From: Cryptomeria japonica
Lineage: Eukaryota > Streptophyta > Pinopsida > Cupressales > Cupressaceae
Direction: 5' to 3'
NCBI RefSeq assembly: GCF_030272615.1
Contig: NC_081413.1
Location: forward strand, 337,151,302 to 337,215,301
Length of the DNA stretch: 64,000 bases
Part shown: positions 1 to 12,100 of the stretch, piece by piece
How the letters are laid out: each line of letters starts with the position of its first letter
How positions within the stretch are numbered: the stretch's first letter is position 1
Notes under the pieces: generated by a model
What the model was told of the DNA's origin: nothing
The model's database searches: none
What the model saw: only the letters and a program-made list of their open reading frames with translations
Translations under genes and position numbers: made by a program

Positions 1-469
1 CTTGCAATTGTTTGTTTACCAATGCTAGTGGTGTCTCTTCCTCTTTAGTGATAAGAGTTTCAATGTTATAATAAGTTGGAAGTTTAGCACCTTGTTTAGC
101 TAGCTCTAGAAAATGCTCTTCTTTTTCTCTAGCCATGATGATTTTCATCATTTTTCAGAAATCTTAGTCATTTTGACAACTATTTATAACAGCTTCTGTA
201 GGTTCGGAAGCTTCAGACTCGCTAGATGAGGAATCACTGTCATTAGCATGGGTGTTGATATTGTCATGAGTATCATGTTTAAAAACCTCTCTTTCTTACT
301 TTTCTCTAGACATGGTGGGAGATAAGGGTTGATAGAAAATTGGTATACTTGACGACGAAGGTTTGTCAAAGACGGGGTCTTCTACAAAGAATGGATTGTT
401 TTTTAACGAAAAGGATGATCCTTTACCTTTGGTACCTTTCTTGTGAGAACTTCTTATTTGAATAGGCAT
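1..469 (-). pseudogene. Decayed gag-like N-terminus of the minus-strand LTR element
   Basis: Read on the minus strand from an ATG at 469-467, an open frame runs about 57 codons with a basic Lys/Gly/Ser-rich start (KKGTKGKGSSF). After one frameshift it continues into a Ser/Asp/Glu-rich stretch (DSDSSSSESEASE), then two in-frame stops, then a clean stretch containing KEEHFLELAKQGAKL that leaves the window. A basic start, an acidic low-complexity stretch and a helical segment fit a plant retroelement gag N-terminus. Its position after LTR, PBS and leader supports that reading. No CCHC knuckle is visible inside the window. It is clearly non-functional. Confidence 0.45.
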
Positions 470-548
470 TTATAACTGATGTGACCAAGAGCGAGATGTG
501 ATGTAGATGTCAAGATCAAATTGAAGCTATTTATTCGTTTAACGTAGT

Positions 549-712
549 GATTTGAGAGAAGTGACTAAGACTAGGTCTGGTTTTAGGAACGATATATCTT
601 GTATAAGACGTGATCTAAGTAACTTAGTTTGATTTAAGAGAAGTGACTAAGACTTAGTCTAGTTTTAGGAATGATCTATCATGTATAAGACGCGATCTAA
701 GTAACTTAAGTT
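549..712. repeat. Tandem duplication of an 82-bp unit
   Basis: Two adjacent copies at 549-630 and 631-712. Both contain GAGAAGTGACTAAGAC and end with GATCTAAGTAACTTA, with about ten differences. They lie in the leader of the minus-strand LTR element. Confidence 0.9.
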
Positions 713-1135
713 AATAAATTTTGATAAGTGATTGATAAGCGATTTGATAAGTTTGATATTCGATTGATTTGAACTAGCTGGGAGATAATTGAGAAAGTCG
801 TGCAACACAATGACATGAGTACACTATTGAGGTTGTTTATGCTCAAGATGAAAAAGACAAGATATACACTCACTATAGACTGATTAGGCAAGTAGGACAG
901 TTCTGGAAAAGTATGCAAACAGACAAGTTCTAGACTGACAAAACCAGAAATTCGTACGACAGAGTATTTAGATCCAAATCACAATTTAGCAACTCCCAGA
1001 TGACACGGGCAGTTTCTCGTACGAGTTGCTGCCTATACTCACATGCTAATTTAAGGTTCTCCAAATGACAATCTGATGAGGATTATGATTACTCATATGA
1101 CAGTTCTTTTAAGGCTAGACGATAATTCTCTAGGA

Positions 1136-1293
1136 CCAGGATGACAATTATGAGCACCGGGATGACAATTATGAGCACCAGGATGACAAACTAACAGGAT
1201 GAATCCAGACTCATATGACAATAGGTCAATAGCCAGATGAAAAACTAACATGATGAATTCAAAATCATACAACAATAGGTATATAGCCAGATG
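1136..1293. repeat. Short tandem repeats (21 bp x about 2.6, then 54 bp x 2)
   Basis: CCAGGATGACAATTATGAGC-type units start at 1136, 1157 and 1178. They are followed by two diverged copies of a unit starting AAACTAACA(G/T)GATGAAT at 1188 and 1242, each ending ATAGCCAGATG. Confidence 0.8.
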
Positions 1294-2153
1294 ATAAAAA
1301 AATAGACTCGTATGACAAAGGACTGGACAGAGACGAGATTCTGACAAGGACAAAGTTTTAAACATTTTTGTTTGTTTTCTCCAGTTTCAGTATTTTAGTT
1401 TTAGTTTCAAGGATGAAAACACAACAAACACGCAAGATGTATAATGACTTCAAGCACAACATGCAAACCCTATAGAAGTTGGCTGAGAGAAGAAAACCTT
1501 TGCTTGCAGATTCGGGCACACACCCAATAGCTAATCAGAATACGACTGTTGAGTCTCACGTAATGGATTCTCAACACCGTATTAGCCGACTCCAAATGCT
1601 AATGGGGGCACGAAATGGCAAGTATCTTGGGAGAGTTACTATCTCTCTTGCACAAAGATTATCCCTCTTTCGGAGGTGAATCGGGTAGCTTCTATCTTAT
1701 AATTTTTAGTAAGGAATTTCATTCGAAATTACCCCTTGAAGTCACACAAGCATGATTAAGGCCTATAGCCCGACAAGGTACCGATACAAGTTGTAGTCAT
1801 GCGTAAATGTGATTGAGACCATGAGGCCCTACAAAATGCCCGATATGAGAGATCTCAAAGAGAAAATTCAAATAATCCCGTCCTCTGAGACTTTAATCAC
1901 CAAAGGCCTATTTATTATAGTGATTTGGAATGCATAGGTCCAGTTGTACTCACTTGGGTTGTTCTCACAGGGTGATTACTTTTTCCCACTATGACAGGCC
2001 CGCTAAAGGTACACAAATTCTCAAACATAGAAAAAGGTTCAAGGGTCTGGATTTCTGATTATCTGTGCAGACAAGAGCATACTTTCGTACCTCTTAGATT
2101 TTTCTTAAAACACAAAAGATAGATTTGTTCATTAACCAGATAACAATTTAAGT

Positions 2154-2517
2154 TGTTAGAGTAATCGGGTCTTTACTTGATTAATTAAATGGCATTTATT
2201 TAATTAATTAAGTTCCCCTTTATCTCTTTTACACTTAAGCTAACATTAGGTGCATAATAATCAAATCTTTTATTAATTATTATGTGCAAGCCTAGGGTTT
2301 TCCCTTTTAGGGTTTCTTGACCTATTAGAGGTTGAATTCTTTTCTTTGTATCATTATTCTATTACACTTTTTTGTGATTACAAAGCTCTCATCTTTTTGA
2401 ACATTTTCCTGTGTTTTAGTTTTTCTTTGTTTCTTCCTTGATTCTCCTTGTAATAGGTTTATTCAGCTTGCAGAGATCATTTGGGCTCCTATGGTGTTGT
2501 ATTTCTCAACTCTCACA
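2154..2517 (+). repeat. 5' LTR of copia element
   Basis: Begins TGTTAGAGTAATCGGG and ends CAACTCTCACA. It is bounded on the left by TSD TAAGT and on the right by the PBS. The 3' partner is at 6518-6882. Confidence 0.95.
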
Positions 2518-2529
2518 TGGTATCAGAGC
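2518..2529 (+). other. Primer-binding site (initiator tRNA-Met type)
   Basis: TGGTATCAGAGC starts at the first base after the 5' LTR. This is the standard complement of the 3' end of plant initiator tRNA-Met used to prime minus-strand cDNA in many plant LTR elements. Confidence 0.95.
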
Positions 2530-3733
2530 TTCAGATATGCAACTACCTGTTCTTGTTTTGAGTTTTTTTTGCATTGGAAGCAGATCTGGCGTTTTTTAGA
2601 AAAAAAAATTTGTGCGTCTTTTTTTTCTGAGCACTTTGGGCCTAAACGGACCTCACCATCGTGCTCAGAAGGCCCAAAAACCCCTATGGTCATATAAAAC
2701 TTGAACAATTTTGACACCTAAGCCTTTGGGGGTTTTTTTTTTCTGTACTAGGTCGTACGACCCTGGCACGCAGATTGAGAAAAAAAATTATTATTTTTTT
2801 TCCTCTTTACGGCATGCAGGCTGAAATTTGATTTTTTGCAAAATTTTTTTTAAAAAAATCAATTAAAAATCAAAACTCGGCAAAGTTATAAAAAAAAAAA
2901 ATCCAAATTTTTGGGGTTTTTTGGTCCCTACCAGCTTGACAGTCCGCTCGCCGGCCCTATCAGTGCGGGCCCCACCCGCCAGCCCTGTCAGTGTGGGCCC
3001 CACCCACTAGCCCTGTCAATGCGAGGCCCGCCCACCGACCCCCGTCGGCCCCCTCCGGCCCTTGTTGGCACCCGGCCCCTACCGCCGGCCACCGCACCGC
3101 TGCCCCCCAGCTCTGTCGCTCCACTGCTCTGCCGCTTCACCACTGGAGCGCCACCAATGCCCGACCTTGCCACCAATCAACCATTGTTGCCCCTCTCTCT
3201 TGCCTTTGAAGGGGGGGTTGGTTTTTTCATCATATCTTGAGCATACAGAGTCATTTTTTCGAAAATGAATAGGCGCCAGAAAGCTAGTTCCGAGCCGGAC
3301 CTTGTGGTATTGGAATTTTTTTCCAATTTTTCTATTTGAGTGTACTTTTTTCCAGTCAAAGTGGGGTCTCTTTTCTGCACTTTCGGGGCCGTAGAATGGG
3401 CAAATGGACTCCGTTTTTTGAAAACGAATAGGCGTTGGAAAGCTCTCAGCATTCTCTATTCAGATATGTGATCTTGTTTCTCATATTTTTCATCAGGTAC
3501 ATGATATTTCAGTTTGAATTTTTTTTGCTTATGCACTACTTCCTTTTAATCAATATGTACTAGGGTTTGGGTTTATCTCTTGTGGGGGGGTGTTTTTTTC
3601 TCGCTTTCTGTCATTTATATAAGAAATCTAGAACACCAAAACTCTCAAAACAAACAAACCATTATGCATCTTTTGTCTATTCTGAAAGATCACATAATAA
3701 AAAAAACACAAGCAGGTACAGGTGCAGAGTTTC
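2530..3733 (+). other. Long untranslated leader of the copia element with a GC-rich block
   Basis: About 1.2 kb without a credible gene. It holds T- and A-runs (2560-2910), a GC-rich low-complexity block (2935-3180) with repeated CAGTGCGGGCCCCACCC-like units, a 12-bp palindrome GGTCGTACGACC at 2751-2762, and two copies of a segment containing GAAAA(T/C)GAATAGGCG near 3256 and 3419. Pro-rich ORFs in the GC block are composition artefacts. Confidence 0.6.
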
Positions 3734-4590
3734 ATGGCAGATTCTTTAGTTGAGTTGTTGACATCACACAACTATCACACCTACAAGCCTCGCATCACGA
3801 GGCTTCTCAGGGCACGAGGGTTGTGGTCTTGTTTGGATGAGGTTCAACCTTTTTTGTAGTGTCCTTATGAGCTTCTTCAGCATAAAAACAAGATGGATGA
3901 GGCCATGGGTCTACTCTCTTTACATGTTTCCAACAGTCTTTTATTTCACCTTGATGAGTTGCTCACTCCTCGGGCTATGTGGTTGAAGTTTGAGACTCTC
4001 TTCGGGAGAGTCAATGAGATCCAGATATTACAGATTGAGGCAGATTGGTTTCCTTGTCACCTAATTCCTTTCCCACCATTGAGGATTTTTTGAACAAATT
4101 CAAGACTACCAGATCTGTTCTCCAGGGGTGTGGAAAGACCAAGAAAGACACAGAGTGCATTCACTTGATCCTTTCGAAGCTTCAGGGTCATTTTCAATTT
4201 TTTGCCTCTACTTTCTACTCCATCATGGATGGCTTGGGTGCTCGTTTCACCATGCCTACCTTTGATGTGTTTTGTGAGTGTTTGTCTCATGAGCAGTCTC
4301 ACTTTCTCAGCTGGACATGCTCTCAGGGTCCAAGAACAAAGCATTGGTTGCTCAGTCCTCTAAGGAGAAGCAAAAGCAGAAACCAAAGCTAAAGAATAAT
4401 TCTGCAGGCAGTGAGAATTCCTCCAAGCCATCTCCTAAGTCTGATTATAAACCACCATTTCCTCTAAAACAAGGGAAATCTTCGCAGTCTGGTGAGTCTT
4501 CCTCCAAGACTAAGAAGAAATCGGGAGATACTTGCATTTTTGTGGCAAGGAAGGACATCCAATTTCTAGGTGTTAGAAACGATTAGAGGC
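3734..4590 (+). pseudogene. Copia gag (UBN2-type), disrupted
   Basis: An ATG at 3734 begins a product starting MADSLVELLTSHNY. The frame then has a stop near 3858, continues in frame with a helical UBN2-like capsid segment (about 3893-4050), shifts frame around 4050, and continues through the C-terminal gag helices to about 4310. A Lys/Ser-rich linker follows (4317-4510). Where the CCHC zinc knuckle should lie (about 4530-4585) the cysteine spacing has decayed. Gag would form the virus-like particle. With a nonsense codon, at least one frameshift and no knuckle it cannot do so here. Confidence 0.8.
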
Positions 4591-6299
4591 TTTGAAGGAA
4601 GCCATGTAGCAACATCACATCTTCTCACCTCAGGTGTCTTCTCCTTCCACAGGGAAAGGTCATGCTCTCACTGCTCAAGCTTTGACCTATGGGTCCACTT
4701 AGATTTTAGATTCTGGCGCTTCTCATCATATGACTCACACTCAATAGTTGGTTACTTCTCTTGCCTCTTGTGGTACTTCACAAATTGCAGTGGGTGACTC
4801 TGTTCAGCTTTCAGTCTTGGGTTCAGGTTCTGTCTCTTTGGATGGGGGTACTCTGCAGGATGTTCTGGTTGTCCCGGACATCTCGATGAACCTCCTGTCC
4901 ATTTATCAAATTTGCCATTCTAGCTTTGGTAAGACAGTTGAGTTCTCACCACATGATGTGGTTATTCGCGACCTCCATGACTTTGATTTGGTTGTGGCTA
5001 CTGGGAGTGTTGATACTGCATCTCGCCTTTACAAATTTGATGGATTTGATCCCTCTGCGAGTGCAGGTTCATCTCTTATAGCACATGCAGATTCAGTGAG
5101 TAAGCTTTGGCATGAGTGCTTGGGCCATGCCAATTATAGATATCTTCAGCAACAGCCTCAGGGATTTGTGCAGGACAATTCTTTGGTTTGCAGGCTTCGG
5201 CGTTCATTGTATGGTCTCAAACAAGCTCTCGAGCTTGGTATGAGAAGATGGACTCCTTCTTGATCTCTACTGGTTTCACACATTGTCATTCCGATCACAC
5301 AGTGTACATTCAACTTCTTGAGGGTGATATCCTGATTCTTGTACTATATATTGATGATCTCCTCATCACATGTAGCTCATCCTCTATGATTCAACATGTT
5401 CAGTGAGCTTTGATGGACCAGTTTGAGATGACAGATCTCGGTCTTCGGCACTATTTACTTGGTCTTCAGGTGATTTAGTCTTCTGATGGGATCTTCATTT
5501 ACCAGTAGAAGTATGCTCTTGACATGCTTCAATGATTTGGCATGCTTGATTGCAAGCCTTCTCCCACTCCTTTTCAGTCAAGGGTTGTTTTGATTACTAC
5601 TTGCTCCACTCCTTCAGTAGATTCTACACTTTACAGGCAGTTGGTTGGCAGTTTGTTGTACCTGACGCACACTCGTCCTGATCTTTCCTTTGTGGTTGGC
5701 CTTGTCTCTCGATTCTCCCATGATCCTCGTGAGAGTCATTGGCAAGTTGCCAAACGTATTTTGCGGTACATTTGGGGCTCTATTTCTCATGGCATTCACT
5801 ACACATCAAGGGAACCTCACATTGTTGGCTACACTGACTCAGATTGGGTTGGTGATGTCACTAATCGGAAGTCTACTTCTGGCTTTGTTTTCTGTCTTGG
5901 CTCTGGTCCTATCACATGGTCTTGCAAGAAGCAGATTGCTCATGCATTATCATCTACAAAGGCTGAGTACCGAGCTGTTGTGCTCGCCAGTCAGGATATC
6001 TTATGGCTTCGATAGTTGATGATTGAGTTTGGTTTTCCTCCTGCTAGTCCCACTATTCTTTGGTGTGATAATCAGAGTGTTATTCATATTTATTGCTACC
6101 CGGTAGAGCATCAATGGACAAAGCACATTGAGCTTCACATGCATTTCATCCGCTAGTTGATTTAGGATGGTTCTCTTATTTTGGAGTACATTCCCACTGT
6201 CGAGCAAGTTGCAAACATCTTCACGAAACCCTTTGCATCATCACGCTATCTTCAGTTGTGCTCTATGCTTGGGGTGAAGAAAGTCGTCCTTGGGGGATC
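4591..6299 (+). pseudogene. Copia pol remnant: protease, GAG-pre-integrase, RT C-terminus, RNase H (integrase core deleted)
   Basis: The protease active-site triad DSG is at 4709-4717 within DSGASHHMT. A GAG-pre-integrase segment with LWHECLGHANYRYL follows near 5107-5150. The next residues (about 5155) are already RT, reading QPQGFVQ and LYGLKQA. The integrase DDE core and the N-terminal part of RT are therefore missing, and the junction falls in CAG/CAA-rich DNA. RT catalytic YIDDLL is at about 5347-5364. RNase H motifs YTDSDWVGD, KSTSGFVF and STKAEYRA lie at about 5830-5980. A frameshift near 5230 and stops near 5404, 5478, 5506, 5533, 6013 and later break the frame. Activity would require proteins supplied in trans. 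Confidence 0.9.
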
Positions 6300-6517
6300 T
6301 TTATGAGGCCTTCCTTCCTTCTTATTTCTTTCAGCATGTTCTTTTATCTCTTTTTGGAGAGGAGTTTTTTCCCACTGAGTTTTCTCCTTTTTCTCTATTT
6401 CATAGAGATTTCCTTGTATTTGGGTACTTGATCAGGCCTTGTTGCTGGGACCCATCTTTCTTGCTTTCAGTAGTTGTTCTAGGTTTTAGCTTCTCCCTAA
6501 GTCTATCTTAAGGGGGG

Positions 6518-6882
6518 TGTTAGAGTAATCGGGTCTTTACTTGATTAATTAAATGATATTTGTTTAATTAATTAAGTTCCCCTTTATCTCTTTTACACTT
6601 AAGCTAACATTAGGTGCATAATAATTAAATCTTTTATTAATTATTATGTGCAAGCCTAGGGTTTTCCCTTTTAGGGTTCCTTGACCTATTAGAGGTTGAA
6701 TTCTTTTCTTTGTATCATTATTCTATTACACTTTTTTTGTGAATATAGAGCTCTCATCTTTTTGAGCATTTTCCTGTGTTTTAGTTTTTCTCTGTTGCTT
6801 CCTTGCTTCTCCTTGTAACAGGTTTATTCAGCTTGCAGAGATCATTTGGGCTCATGTGGTGTTGTATTTCTCAACTCTCACA
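6518..6882 (+). repeat. 3' LTR of copia element, with preceding polypurine tract
   Basis: Starts TGTTAGAGTAATCGGG right after the polypurine tract AAGGGGGG (6510-6517) and ends CTCTCACA, followed by TSD TAAGT. Compared with the 5' LTR there are mostly single-base changes and one T-run indel. Confidence 0.95.
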
Positions 6883-7325
6883 TAAGTGCCTAAAAATGAA
6901 TTTAAAGAATACACGAAGTTCACTTGAATCTCCTTAGGCAACCTACAAAAACAACAAATTAGTAGTCATATTGTTTTTTGTGCGACAGGTGTGTTCTTCG
7001 ACAAACGTTTTGCAAAAAACTGGTTAGGCTGTCAAAATATCTCAGGTAGACAAAAAACAAGCTAGGGTTAGCATTAGTAACATAAAAATTCAATAAGAAA
7101 AACCCTAAAATTATAGTTCGTTTTAATATCAAAAACTAGAATATCGTACGAGTATTCTCACCCAGTCGTAAGATAATTCGCGACGGACCATATGAGACCT
7201 GCAAATTGTCATTCGGGGCTCTATGAAAACTCGTACGAGTTTTTGCAGTAATTATATGGAAAAAAATCCGAAAAAAAATCTAAAAAGTAAGTTGATCTGC
7301 GAGGCCAAAAGATGTAGTCTTCAGC
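6883..7325 (-). other. Leader of the minus-strand LTR element (proximal half)
   Basis: This is the sequence between the copia insertion and the PBS-like site of the minus-strand element. No gene is supported; the small ORFs on both strands have no recognisable motif. CGTACGAG palindromes at 7146 and 7223 match those in the distal half of the leader. Confidence 0.45.
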
Positions 7326-7342
7326 CCCACGGTGGGTGCCAA
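7326..7342 (-). other. Primer-binding-like site of the minus-strand LTR element
   Basis: On the minus strand the sequence is TGGCACCCACCGTGGGG, three bases inside the LTR end at 7346. TGGCGCCCACCGTGGGG-like sequences are common just inside the 5' LTR of plant gypsy elements. The match is by pattern memory, not by a tRNA alignment. Confidence 0.55.
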
Positions 7343-7345
7343 ATA

Positions 7346-8615
7346 TGTGTGTGTGAAAAGTGGAATAAGTATCTGCAAGCTGTAAGACACAACACTTCAA
7401 TTGAGTCATTACATGCATGGTTAGACAGATATAATCATGAATATGAAAACCATAACAAATCAACCTATTGCCTTCTAAAAGATGCGAGTATATAATTGCT
7501 CTCAGATTTGTCTAAGCAATACTTGTGACTAGACTACACCAAGATGAAGCATTTAATCTATATGAGCACAATATTAAGCTAAATGTATGCAAGATTAAGA
7601 TAGATGAATGAATATTAAGATAAATGAATGAACATTAAGCTAGATGAATTCAAGCAATCATGATTAAACTAAGTATGCAAAAAGCTAAACTAAGTATGCT
7701 AAAAGCTAAACTAAGATGCAATAATATCAAAGCACAATATTTTCAATGACTCTAGAGCAAAAATTGCACAATAACAATAAATCTCCATGGTGTTTTGAAT
7801 GAGAGATGAAGGTTGAATTTATAGAGACTCAAAAGAGAGACCAACGGTCAAGATTGATTAATAATGAGCGGTTGAGATTTCTCAAGAAAAAGCATAATCC
7901 AGGTTAATTGAAATAATTGAGAGCTCAGATGAACTTAATCTTGAGATAGATTCCAATTATAGCTTGATTCAATGCATACAGATTATAAGTTCGAGTTTGC
8001 ATTGGATATTAATTTAGTTGATTCCATGCACTTGAGATAAAAATAGGCGATTCCATGCACATTTCTTTAATTTGCTCAAGATTTTTATTTAGAAAAAGGC
8101 TTTTTCAATGCAACTGAACCTCTTTCCTCGAGAAAAGCTTTGAGTTTTAATTTTAGAGAAAATGATTAATTCAATTTAATAGCTTTTCTGATTTCTCAAA
8201 TTATCTCAATTTTAGAAAAAGAAATATCTTAAGTTCGATTTCTTCTCTCAATTTAATTCTTTTCTTTTGTTTTCAATTTAACTCTTTCTTTTGCAGATTA
8301 ATTCCTCTTTTTTCTTTATATTAATTCCTTCTTTTTTTGTGTGATTTAAATGGCAAATATATTTATTAATTAAATATGCTAGGTTATTTAATTAAATAAA
8401 TAGAATAATTGATTAAAATGATTTTCTTGGAATGATTAATTAATTAAATAAATATTTAATTAATATAGAGTGATTTATTTGCCATGTAACATTAATGTTT
8501 GAAGAGTTAATTAATTAGGTGCTCAAAGTTGATTTAATTGCCTTTGGTTAAGACCTTGGTGAAGTTGTCGAGATTAGGGGCTCATGGTTTAGGTGACCAT
8601 TTTTAGGGTATTACA
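7346..8615 (-). repeat. LTR (1270 bp) of the minus-strand element
   Basis: On the minus strand it starts TGTAATACCCTAAAAATGG (8615 downwards) and ends CACACACA (7346), with TG...CA termini. A TATA-like TATAAATT lies on the minus strand near 7816-7825. The interior is AT-rich and non-coding. The partner LTR is outside the window, so the boundaries rest on the termini and the adjacent PBS-like site. Confidence 0.6.
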
Positions 8616-9131
8616 CTACTTTGCCTATGTTCATGTATCCCGATAAGTGACTCTGCCTTGACATTCGACATTGCTATCCCGATCCGACAAAACACAATGG
8701 AAACTTCACACAATTCGACATCAACCTGACTTATGCCGATAGCAATTTCCTCCACACAACTCGGCATCAGCCTAGCTATTCCAGTAGGACCACCTAAGCA
8801 GTTATAACCTGCACAATACTTGATCGATATAAGTTATCTTGATATGATCACTGAAACAACACAAAACTTTATCGATATAGCTATCCTAATCTGATCACTA
8901 GTGCATCCCGCTCAACTCTGCCAACATGAACTAATCTGCTCTTCATCAACATCTTAGCGACACCACTTCAATCAAACTGAAAAAACCTCTAACCAGTTTG
9001 ATCTCACATCTAGGGACACTCATCATTTGTTGCAACTTCTCAACCTCAAAAGTGTGATGTCTCTATTTCCCTATTTAACTTCTGAATGTCATAAGTAACA
9101 ATTTCCTTTAGATGGGGAAAATAATCTAAGT
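8616..9131 (-). other. LINE 3' untranslated region (probable)
   Basis: 516 bp between the ORF2 stop (9134-9132, minus strand) and the LTR boundary. No coding pattern is seen on either strand. It holds repeated CGATA/TATCG words (for example near 8825, 8870 and 8640) of no recognised function. Confidence 0.45.
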
Positions 9132-12100
9132 CTACGACCCCATGCTTGAGTCAATTTCATAATTGTCATAGCCCATATTATCCAATTTGTCTGCCAATTT
9201 GGTGCCTTCTCTGAATGTGTGGGAGAGGATAAAACCTTCGAAGGAGTCTAGTAGAGCCTAAGCTTGAGATAGAAGATAGCTTATATTCCAATTGTAAGAC
9301 ATTCTAGTTTTACGTGCATTGATAATCAAAGTGGAATCTCCTTCAACATGGATTTTCTTAAAACCAAATTTCTTGACCAACGATAAGCCAAGCAATAGAG
9401 CTTGGCATTCTGCAATATTAGTAGTACCCTGTAACAATGATGAAGATTTAAAATCTACTAGTTTGCCCAAGTGATTTCTAATGCCAACTCCCACTCCAGA
9501 GATACCCGGGTTACCTCGAGATGAGCCATCAAAATTGAGTTTGACATAATCTTGAACCGGGAGAAGCCAAATAGTGAGTAATATGTCACTTTTAGGATTG
9601 CAAGGGTGAGGGGGCATGTTGCCAATGCAAGGAATACAAATAGATTTCCACTCTTTTAGAAAAGACCCATCCCAAGAGGTGAAGGGCGAGTTCATTTATG
9701 ATGACTTTGCACATAGACATTAACCAATTCAGAAACTGATTTTTCAATTTTTAAACATTCTTTGCAGAGGAAGAGACTTTTCTAAAAATTATCTTGTTGC
9801 ATTCCCACCAGATAGACCACAAAACTGAGGCTGGGATGATTTTCCAAATGCATGAAAAAAGGGAGGACTTGAAGAGAATAGGTCAGGCTTGAAAGAAATC
9901 CCATATTGTGTTTGATAGAGGCATTTGTAAATGCAATTTATTCATAACAAACTTCCAACATTGTTGTGCAAAGGGGCATTGAATGAGTAAGTGATCCACA
10001 GTTTCAGATTCTTGATCACATAAGATACAATTGAAGTGTTGGGATATTTGGAGTTTTACTAATTTATCATGGTTAAGATTCTATTTCTCAAAGCTAACCA
10101 AGATAAGGTACTTGCTTTTCGCATGACTGCATTGTTCCAACAGAAAAGGAAGGCTCCTTGCTCTTGTTGTTGATTTGCCATGTGTTGTAAAGCTGTGTAA
10201 CCATTTTTGACAAATAAATTTCCATCTTTTGAGGGAGCCCATATGATTTTGTCCTCTTTATTTGCCAGAAAAATCATTCTTTGTGAAAGGAGTTCTTGAA
10301 TAAGTCTAGAGGTTGCATCTTCAATCCCATCAATAGCAAAATCCCTCCATATGACTGACCTTGAGTATAAGTTGATTCCACTCACATATTCTACTAGCTT
10401 TGAACCCCATTTAAGTGTGAAAATTGGTATTGCTTACTGTAATTGAGGAGTTTGGGCTAATGGTATAAAACTACTCCATGAATCAAGCCAAAATTTGATA
10501 GACTCCCCATTATTCACTTGCCAAGAAATGTATCGAGATACCACATTTATGGAGGACATCATGAAGTTCCACATGATGGAGCCTATCGATGGATTATAAA
10601 TAGTGAAAATCTAGTATGGTCACTTGAATCAAGGTACTTGGCCTGCATTATTTGACACCATTTTGAATATGATTTTGAATACATTTTCCAAACAAGTTTT
10701 CCTCCAAAAGCTATATTGCACTTGGTCAAATTAGGAGAGTCTGCTCCTCCCGTTCTCTTCTCGCTTGACATCAAACTCAAGGAGACTAAAGGGATCTTTT
10801 TCTCTTATAATAAGTTGCCTTCCACAAGAAATCCCTAATCATTTTATCTATTTGAAGTAGAACAGACTTGGGAGCTTTGAGCATTGAAATATAATAATTG
10901 GGGATAGCAGCAAGGACAGATTTGATGAGGAGAATAGGACCAGACAAAGACAACCATCTAACTTTCAATTTTGATATCATATTATTGATTCTATCAATAA
11001 CATTTTTCCAAAAATAAATCTTGTTTAGACCCATGAAAAGTGGAATACCCAAGTGTGCACTTGGTAGGTCATCTACTTGAAAACCCAAAGTTTTAATGAT
11101 TCTTTTCCTGATGACAACCTTAGTGTTGAGAATGAAAATTTTGGATTTGAGTGGGTTGATATGTTGGCCTGAGACTAAAGTGTATAATGCCAAAAATTTC
11201 TTAATTTGAATGGCCTCTTGATATGATGATTTTCCATATAACAATGTGTCATCCGCAAAAAGGGAGTGTGTAACAAAAATAAGAGTGTTAGGGATGTGAA
11301 TACCTTGCCAGACACCTCTATCATGATTAAGGTTGATCAACCTACCGAAAGCTTCTGCCATGATAATAAAGAGAAAAGTAGATAGAGGATCTCCTTGCTG
11401 GACTCCTTGAGTACCAGTAAAAAACCCAATTGGAGACCCATTTATAATTATTGAAAAATGAGCTCCTGATATACATGCTTTGATCCATTTGCACCATTTT
11501 TGTGAAAAGCCAAATCTATGAAGGACTTTGAGTAAGAAACTCTAGTTTACTTTGTCATAAGCCTTCATCATATCAAGTTTAACAATGAGGGAAGGAAAGA
11601 GGGAGGTATGTATTGAATGAAGTACCTCATGAGCAATTAAAGAACCTTCCCCAATCTCTCCACCTGGAACAAAACCTCCTTGCTCTGGAGAGATAATTTG
11701 TGTTATCAAGTACTTCAGTCTCAGATAAATAGCCTTAGTAAGAATATTATAAAAAATATCACATAACGATATGGGTCGAAAGTTTGCAAAGGTTTTTGGA
11801 TCTTTAACTTTTGGCAGGATTGCAATGTTGGTGGTATTAAAGTTTTTGAGAACTGAAGAACTCTATCTGGACTCCTCAAGTGCTGCCAATAAGTCAAAAC
11901 TTACAACATCCCAATATTTTTGAAAGAATAAGGGTGTAAAACCACCAAGTCCTGGTGCTTTGTCTGCTACAAGTGAAAATACCACTCTTTTAACTTGATC
12001 AATGGTAAACGGTTTCATTAAAGCTGCATTATCTTGTTGAGCAATGAGATGTGGAATATTATTTGGAACATCTTGCTCATCTTGAATTGGAATTTGATTT

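Larger units (their letters stand above)
470..2153 (-). other. Untranslated leader of the minus-strand LTR element (distal half)
   Basis: There is no supportable gene in this stretch; the short ORFs are chance. It lies between the gag start (469) and the copia insertion point (2153/6883). It contains an 82-bp tandem duplication, shorter 21-bp and 54-bp repeats, and several copies of a short palindromic CGTACGA motif (around 953, 1019), which also occurs in the other half of the leader (7146, 7223). That sharing supports the two halves being one interrupted leader. Confidence 0.4.
2154..6882 (+). mobile_element. Complete but internally deleted Ty1/copia LTR retrotransposon
   Basis: The element is 4729 bp with LTRs at 2154-2517 and 6518-6882, a 12-nt tRNA-Met-type PBS directly after the 5' LTR, a G-rich polypurine tract before the 3' LTR, and a perfect 5-bp TSD (TAAGT at 2149-2153 and 6883-6887). 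Gag, protease, GAG-pre-integrase, the C-terminal part of RT and RNase H are recognisable in that order. RT following the protease/integrase side marks copia. The integrase catalytic core and the first half of RT are missing. The two LTRs differ at roughly 16 of 364 positions (about 95-96% identity), so the insertion is not recent. Confidence 0.95.
1..8615 (-). mobile_element. Partial minus-strand LTR retrotransposon (probable gypsy), split by a copia insertion
   Basis: On the minus strand the order is LTR (8615 to 7346), a primer-binding-like site (7342-7326), a long leader, and the 5' part of a decayed gag reading off the left edge. The leader is interrupted at 2154-6882 by a complete copia element with its own TSD, so the copia came later. 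The rest of the element (pol and the second LTR) would lie left of the window. Assignment to gypsy rests on the PBS style and LTR ends and is an inference, because no RT or integrase is visible. Confidence 0.6.

Noticed and set aside
2911-3240. Overlapping Pro/Ala-rich ORFs on both strands in the copia leader
   Set aside because: They arise from a GC-rich CCGGCCC/GGGCCCC low-complexity block; several frames are open at once and none has a protein-like pattern.
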